Source of the DNA: Cyclospora cayetanensis
Taxonomy: Eukaryota > Apicomplexa > Conoidasida > Eucoccidiorida > Eimeriidae
Length of the DNA: 64,000 bases
Reading direction: 5' to 3'
Assembly (NCBI RefSeq): GCF_002999335.1
Contig: NW_020312119.1
Location: 22,949-86,948 of the forward strand
Shown: positions 58,001 through 64,000 of the stretch, piece by piece
Numbering within the stretch: position 1 is the stretch's first letter
Layout: each line of letters opens with the position of its first letter
Notes under the pieces: model-generated
What the model saw: the letters and a program-made list of their open reading frames with translations, nothing else
Databases searched by the model: none
What the model was told of the DNA's origin: nothing
Translations under genes and position numbers: made by a program

Positions 58001-58976
58001 CGCCTACGCGCGTCCAGTTGCTGCAACAGCACCGACAAACATTGGCTCTGGGGGCCCCCAGAACTGAGACATACGGCTCCCCTGAACCTGGGCAGTGCGG
58101 CGCTGCGGCGCAACACACAAATACGCCGGGCATGGCCTGGAAGTACAACGCATGCAGCTCTCTACAACCGAGCCGGATCATCGTGAAGAAAGTGCCTCAA
58201 GGGAAAACACCACGGGGTCAAAGGCGGAGAAGGCCCGCAGGCAGCGTGCAGGCCCTCAAGCAACGAGAAAGCTTCATAAAGCGACAAATGCACTAATGAC
58301 ATAGCCATGGCGACTGTTGACGGCCTAGAGGCACAGGCTCCTTGACAGCCCTACGGCGCGCGTACCAGAAGATGTCGACTGAATCCTGAAAATTCTCGCC
58401 GCGCTTCTCTTCCTGCTGATCTAGACTATCCCGATTTTTCACTACTCCGGGCTCACAAGGGGTGGACTGGGAATCTTCCTGAACCCCCGTAGCGGCTTGG
58501 CGTTTCCTTCTAACCTTCCATTCGAAGCATAGTCTATCCCAATGGAAGAAGAAATTGTCGTGGTAAAGAGCCCAGCGCCTGGCAGCTGTGCGGAGGTGCG
58601 TTAAAAGCTCGAGACTCTGGATCTCCGCATGCAACGAGTCCACTGTCGGGGCGGAGACTAAGGCTGGAACAGAGACGCACGGGCTCTCCTCTTTACAAGT
58701 AGATGAAAACGGCGGAGGAAATGCATCCTCCCCCGCGTGGGTGCCGTATTCAATCCCGTTGCTCTCCCCTACGGAAAGCTTGGCACTGCCGGGCAAGGTG
58801 CTAACTGCCCCGGAGGGTGCTGAAGTCGCAGAAGATCGCTCAGATTTTATCTCGCATGCTTCAGACTTGAGCATATCCTCCTTGCCAGTCTCTCCTTTCT
58901 GACAGCCCCAGATCCCCTGCCTCGATACAAGGGGCGTTAGGCAGTCATCATGCAAGACCGGTTCGTGCGGCTGCAA
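55077..58976 (-). CDS. ApiAP2-type DNA-binding transcription factor
   Basis: The secure part is the C-terminal AP2 domain, built across one intron: exon 55819-55552 ends KGVYYDKRRRLWRANWKENG...KGFSVH, and exon 55249-55077 continues DYLSHEAARQKAIEFRERKE. The junction (CAT G|GTCAGC to GATGTAG|AT) is in phase and gives the YxF/A...A-helix pattern of the domain. Upstream, in phase, is an exon ending at GGG|GTAAGT (56128). It holds a Gln-rich run at about 56345-56395 and open frame up to 56883. A single in-frame stop at 56884-56886 separates this from a further Ser/Gly-rich open frame (58116-56884). A short intron must remove the stop; GAG|GTAGGG is a candidate donor. Another coding-looking stretch, 58976-58350, with helical LTHLRTAARRWALYHDNFFFHWDRL, probably joins through TG|GTACGC. 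It may extend to an ATG at 59386. ApiAP2 proteins control stage-specific transcription. Confidence 0.82.
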
Positions 58977-60479
58977 AGATCCTGAGAAAAAACGGAATCA
59001 TATTGGAGCACAAGGCGACGCCCTCAGCCCGAATTTCAGGGCAGCTGTAGATGGGGCATGGGATGTTCACAGGTACAGATACGCAAGGTTTTTGATGAAA
59101 AGGCCATGAGGAAAAATACTGTCACTCTACGCAACGTACTAATGGTCTTATCCTTGGAGCCGAGCCCATGGGGGCTATGGAGAACCTGTGTTATATTCTT
59201 GACAGAGCATGGAGAAACATCGCAGGACGTGCCTTCTAGTGGCGGCCTGAGAGCTGCTGCCTCTTGTGTCATCCCTGCAGTGTTAAAGCCCGGGATACAC
59301 AGCGGGAGGGCAGTCGCGCAGGGACGGCCTGGACGGGGGCCTTGACTGGGGACGGGACCCTCCGAGCTAAGGAGAATTTGCTGCATCTTTAGGGGGTTGA
59401 TACCCCTCCGGCTGAAACACCTTAGAACTGCCAGTCAGCTGGTGGTGAGTGGATCGGTACGAGAGGAAATGGCTACGGAAAGAGAGGCCGTGACACTCAG
59501 CCTGCAGCATCAGCCTCAAGGAGCAATGGAAAAAGCGAAGAACAACGCAGAGAGGGTGACATCGCTCATGTTCACACCAGGCGGGCCCTGTTGTTGCAGT
59601 TGCTGCTGGTCCTCGTTGAGCCGTGGGGCAACCCGCGGGTCGAGGCGTGCTTCTAGGGCAGCCAACGATCGATAACACCAAACGATGCAGGAATCATGAT
59701 TCTGCAGTCAATGGCTGTAGAAAAGTGCACGATAGATCCCTCGGTTAGCCCCTCAAGGCCAAACTCCTATGCAGTGAGTGCTGTGCTGCTCCTTGCCCAC
59801 TCGAGCCAGCCCCAGGGTGCCACTGCACTGCATTGAAGCCGTATTTACCAGCAACTGATACCTAGTCACAAGTCACATTACAAGAGTTTTTTTAGCTGCT
59901 GTAAACTTTTCTGCAAGGTTCTCTAAGAGGCGCCATGCCCGGCGAAGGTCCATTCATGCGCACAGCAACGCTGGCGGAGGACAGGTACAAATGCCAGAAG
60001 GGTAGACAGAGAGCATCACTATGTTGGATAACAGAAGCCTTCAATCTGACCCAACTCTTTAGAAAGTATTTGCAACAGTAGTGTGCTGCTCTAAAGGGCA
60101 AAATGGCCCTATCCAAAGCCTATATCTATACTGGAACTCGTTTCTGCTACAGAACGGTAGACAACCATTGGTACAACCAGACGTCACTATGTTGCTCTTA
60201 CTGTGGAACCAAAGACGGCGCTCGACTGACGGTATAGTGTCAGTCTCTGGATACAAACTCAAGACGCATGCGACCAAAATAGCGGTGGTGAGCGAGTGGC
60301 TGACTTTTAGCTAGCCAGTGGTTAACCACTGGTACTTTATGGCTGCCCCAGAGCTCGCCACTAATTCACCACTAGGAAGCTCACTGGCAGCCAGGATGTC
60401 ACGTAGTAGCCGTCAGGCAGGACACCCTGTTATGTGCACTGGCTCGAGGAGCACATGACCTCCGCTGCTCTACATTGTT
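58977..60479. other. Upstream of the AP2 gene; possible 5' exon, otherwise empty
   Basis: A minus-strand open stretch from an ATG at 59386 down to about 59100 could be the first exon of the AP2 gene, but no motif supports it. From 59.7 to 60.4 kb nothing is recognisable. Confidence 0.3.
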
Positions 60480-60680
60480 GAAGGTCTCTAAGGGGGCTGA
60501 TAGCTTCTAAAACACTTTATACCCCGCTAGGGTGCATTCAGCCTTTACCGAATTGAAGTTCTTATTCGCTGCCTCGTTCTCCTCAGGGGTCTGCAATGAT
60601 TAACCTGACCTGAGATGCTTGATCCAAAGCCACCGTAGAAAGACACATGTCTCCTCAGTCAGTACAAGCTTAATATAAAG
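60480..60680 (+). mobile_element. Possible Ty3/gypsy RT/RNase H fragment
   Basis: The plus strand reads ARVHSAFTELKFLFAASFSSG, which matches the Ty3/gypsy boundary pattern (AFxxLKxxLxxAPVL). Frames break on both sides. It is a short, weak match, possibly a third relic opposite in direction to the next one. Confidence 0.35.
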
Positions 60681-61778
60681 TTATAGATTTCTTTTAAAGG
60701 AATCCCTTCGTTCACCGGCCGCAGCCCCCACTGTACTTAACATGAGGAAAGAGGGACAGGAGTGTGCGCCTAGCTACATGCTTTAAGCACTCAAGCATCC
60801 ACAGCTGATCTCCCGTAACATCTGTAGTACACTTCCATAACAATGCAACTCTCTGTGTCATAACAGCAATACTCTGTGATTGATATGAGTTATGGACAGA
60901 CAAAACAAGTAGTCGATTCCCTGAGAATTATCCATTAAATATAATTGTTGCAGTTGGGACTACAAAAGTATACCTTACCCCCTTTTATTTTCTCTCTTCG
61001 CCTCTGTGCCGCCCCTGTTTTCCTAGAAACGCTCGCCCAGTACACCCTCGCTGCTGAAGAGTCTTAAAACAGAGCACTTCTACCGCTCCCTGTGGATCTA
61101 CTGCCTACGCACGTTATTTGCGTGCGGGGCTCATACCGCAAAAACTTCTGAGCGGCTCGAACTTTTAAGGAAGCCAATGTTGGTTTCTCTTGGACATCTC
61201 CAACTTTCAAGCAAATCAGGAGAGCTGGTGAAGGCGTTCATCCGTGAGAGGATGGCAAATGGCCTTAGCTACTGGCCACGAACTGCCTCGCGTGGTCACC
61301 CTACAGTCCATCTTGAAAAGCCCAAATATCTACTGGGACCAACTCTCCAGGCTTGAAACATACAGTCAAGAGCCTACTTCTCACAATTCCGCCCCTCTCT
61401 CTACTCAGCTTTGCATCCATATTTTTAGTGCACTAGCCACCTGTCCTCTAAACCCTTCCGCTGCTACTAATGGCTGTTGGCCCCGGACCACCAGGTCTAA
61501 GCCCGAATTGAAGGGAGGCTCCGAATCGAAGATCAGAGATGCGGAAGAGCAGCATATAAACACGTCAATACAATCAATATAAACTCACTGAGCGCAAGGA
61601 AGAAATAAAGCTGAGCGATTCGATGCTTATAGACATAGTTTTACAAATAGTTCAGAAGCGTGCGGGAGTACGTTCTTTCTGTTTGTCTGCCGCAGTGTCA
61701 TTCGCGGTGGCCACATTACGATCGATGTAGGAGAAGGTCATAAAGGCACGCAAAAAGGTACTAGCGAGTTTCGCACTC
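60681..61778. other. Unassigned stretch left of the minus-strand retroelement
   Basis: This should hold the integrase C-terminus, any chromodomain and the 3' LTR of the minus-strand element, but decay is too advanced to recognise them. The plus-strand frame at 61244-61582 has no known motif. Confidence 0.3.
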
Positions 61779-63730
61779 CTAGCGAAGTGATGTTCCTGGG
61801 GTTTCCGCAAAGCTTCCAAAAATGATTTTAGAATAGTTAAGCAACTTTGTGAGAAGTGAGGACAGAGCTAAAGAAAAGAAAAAGTGGGCATATTTGCTGG
61901 ACCTTTCCATAATGACACGGGTGCTATGCTGACGCTGAGCCTGCGGCAGTCCAACGATGTACTGTACAGTCAAGGCAGTCAAAATCCTCTCATGAACTGG
62001 AAGATTCTGCAATAGACCGGGCTTAGAAGAACTGGACGGCTTGAAGCTGCTAACAATCTCGGCATGTGAGCGCATACTCGTCTGTCGCAGGGCGCGTCTA
62101 ATGCTATCAAAAGGGCCATGAGAGCCTTTTCACTCTAGAATGGATCCCAGCACGGCCGGAAAACCACTTGAGAGTGTGCTGTGCGCAAAGTGGGTCTGTT
62201 AAATGCAATGAGAATACACAGGCGACGGGAAAAAGAATTTGTTTTGGACGGCAACAGACCACCCTCAAAATGTCATTGCTTCACCCTGTCGCTGTTCTGG
62301 ATTTGATAATAATAGCGTGTGCCTGGATGTCAACAGCATTGAACCCCGCAATTCTGATAGAAGCCGCGAAAATCCACAGGCAATAGGGCTGCGTCGCACA
62401 ACAGTGAATTGGTGGGGCGTTCCGTGAGCGCGTAGGCGACCCCGTGGATAATGTCCTTGCTATACTTCAGTGTGAGGTTATACTGCAGGAGGCGCTTGAG
62501 CCAACGAAGTGTTTTGAGCTATCAAGATTTTACAATCACTTTGTGGCTTACATTAAGAATTGGCCTCTATACGGGAAGTCAAGTGGCGGCCGTGTATACA
62601 AGGCCGGCATTTTCATGCTTCACGACACTGCATATGATTCGTTTCCCTGCCTGAATGTCGCCGTTCGTTTTTGCTGAAGCGATGAGAATGACAAGCAAGA
62701 TCTTGTTGTTTTGGAGAACCCGTAGCCAGTTGAGAGGAAAGAATACACACCGCTACAACACTAGCACTATTGTTATGGATATGGCGCCCCAAATTATAGA
62801 GCGCAAGCACTGAAAAGTTGTAAAGTGCCGTTCTGTGGCATCAGCTTCCTCATTTCTGGTCACAGATTGCGTTTCTCAAGTGGATCAGTCAAAGGAACAG
62901 GAATCCGAGCAAGTTCACGGACGAGTCTTCGTTGACTACATACAAGCCATAGAACATTGTACAGTCCTTGCGGGTGCGTAGAAGTTAAAGCCATGCCTTC
63001 AATGCTTCAATTTTGGCCAGAGCTGCCTCAATTGTAGCAGCTAAAGCACGGAATCCCAGAACAGCACTATTCCCACAAAAACCAGCCTCACATACCAGTG
63101 CTTGTTGGGCTACAGCTCAAACGCGAGCCGTGAGTGCTGCAGGTGCTCCTGAATGTGTAAGGTACAGACTAAGGCGTCCTCCACGAAGGCAGCCATACAG
63201 CTTTTTTGATAGACTCATTAAACGTTTGGTCGGCTTGCCACTTCAGTTCTGCTATGTTAGTAACAAGTCCAAACGGCATACAAGCAAACTTTTCTGTTTG
63301 AGGGCAAAGATGGAACGCCGCCTAATGATTGCCAAAAGGCTAAGTAAAAGATTTGTAAGGAGAGTTCCATGAAGTCAAATGCCAAGTAGACTGCCAAAGC
63401 GTGTACTTGGCAGGTAGTTTGTCAATCTGAGACGTCGGGAAGCTTCACTTCACATTAATCTTAAAGGGCTTTAGGTATAGGTTTATGTGCCACCTTCCGT
63501 CCCTTTCCGACATCAACATCGGGTGTTGCCAAAGGCACTGGTCGATTTCTTCACTTCGTGCTCCTTCAACAACTCTTTTGCTTACTGCTGAACCTTGGCT
63601 TAATGACATGGGGGCTCCCGATACTGCGGAACATAGTTTGGAGCTGACCTGGAGACAAGCTTAAAACGATGCGCTGGACGACCAGCAGGTGGCCAGCCTG
63701 CTGGCAACTCGTCATATTTTGCGCGTCAAC
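61779..63730 (-). mobile_element. Decayed Ty3/gypsy retrotransposon, RT to integrase
   Basis: On the minus strand the pol order is kept. At about 63720-63640 the RT leader reads YDELPAGWPPAGRPAHRFKL. At 63640-63500 it continues PQYREPP...AKELLKEHEVKKSTSAFG, like the family's PYR...ELLxxGxIxxSxSPF. Near 63250-63180 KWQADQTFNESIKKA matches the RT/RNase H join. At 62075-61779 a 98-codon open stretch gives the integrase start: GLLQNLPVHERI, VQYIVGLPQ, then RVIMERSSKYAHF, very close to LPIPER...MDFIVGLP...VDRLSKMAHF. Stops and frame breaks throughout show decay. It may extend beyond the right end of the window. It lies opposite in strand to the element at 1-1840. Confidence 0.85.
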
Positions 63731-64000
63731 GAAATCCTCATCGAAACTTGCCTAGTCCTGCTGCTCCTCGGCTTAAGCTTAATTGATATTTTCGACGAAA
63801 TCCGGTTACACAGCCAGTGAAAGGGGACATCGGCTCAGAACCCACCTCCCTTACTGCTCTGATGAGCCAACCGCATAATGGCGATGCCTCATTGTGGTGA
63901 GGGACGACTCTAATAAGCTCTACATAGGTAAAAGGAACCTTGTTCCGGAGACTAAAAGTTGCTTCTTGTATCCGGAACACAACCCACTAACCTCCACAGC

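Noticed and set aside
58350..58976. Helical segment considered as an ACDC (AP2-coincident) domain
   Set aside because: The pattern of residues does not convincingly match that domain from memory; left as unassigned part of the AP2 gene.
60059..60314. Mirrored frames on both strands, considered as another retroelement piece
   Set aside because: Neither strand gives an RT, RNase H or integrase motif.

Overview
This window is nuclear DNA from a eukaryote with many GT-AG introns. It most likely comes from a coccidian apicomplexan of the Eimeria/Cyclospora group. The reasons are an ApiAP2-type transcription factor, serine, glutamine and alanine runs inside conserved proteins, a DNA polymerase alpha gene carrying such runs, and decayed Ty3/gypsy chromovirus retrotransposons. 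The exact species cannot be told from the sequence alone.

Layout, left to right. 1-1840: a plus-strand chromovirus remnant (RNase H, integrase, chromodomain). 3.7-6.3 kb: a rhomboid-unrelated M50 (site-2-protease-like) metalloprotease, plus strand. 7.0-10.7 kb: an 11-exon acyl-CoA dehydrogenase, minus strand, with an eroded active site. 11.8-13.5 kb: a weak two-exon candidate. 14.1-14.9 kb: a small putative secreted protein. 15.3-17.9 kb: a 12-exon SLC44 choline-transporter-like protein, minus. 18.6-19.9 kb: a 4-exon AlkB-like 2OG-Fe(II) dioxygenase, minus. 22.2-26.9 kb: a giant Leu/Ala-rich protein, minus, perhaps an organellar RNA-binding repeat protein. 31.5-35.6 kb: a 1,303-residue protein of unknown function, plus. 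36.2-43.1 kb: a 5-exon AAAP-type amino-acid transporter with a very large hydrophilic insert, minus. 45.9-52.4 kb: the catalytic subunit of DNA polymerase alpha, 7 exons, minus. 55.1-59 kb: an ApiAP2 DNA-binding protein, minus. 61.8-63.7 kb: a second chromovirus remnant, minus.

The window splits into two textures. The left third has many short exons, ordinary composition and almost no amino-acid runs. From about 22 kb to 58 kb genes have few, very long exons, triplet runs (CAG/CTG) and a strong excess of GGGGCCCC-like words. Both ends are gene-poor and hold dead retroelements. This resembles the alternation of feature-poor and feature-rich segments described for Eimeria chromosomes.

The genes are not an operon or a pathway: replication (POLA1), transcription (AP2), membrane transport (SLC44, AAAP), proteolysis and oxidative enzymes lie side by side. 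The exon models for seven genes were built by hand from splice signals. In six of them the summed coding length is a multiple of three with matching phases at every junction (ACAD 493 aa, SLC44 565 aa, dioxygenase 303 aa, AAAP 1,763 aa, POLA1 1,759 aa, 1,303-aa protein). The M50 gene is also in phase from 3998 onward. The most unusual observations are near-perfect inverted repeats inside coding exons (42751-42803, 49813-49847, 38061-38102), and an acyl-CoA dehydrogenase that keeps its fold but lacks both known positions of the catalytic glutamate.
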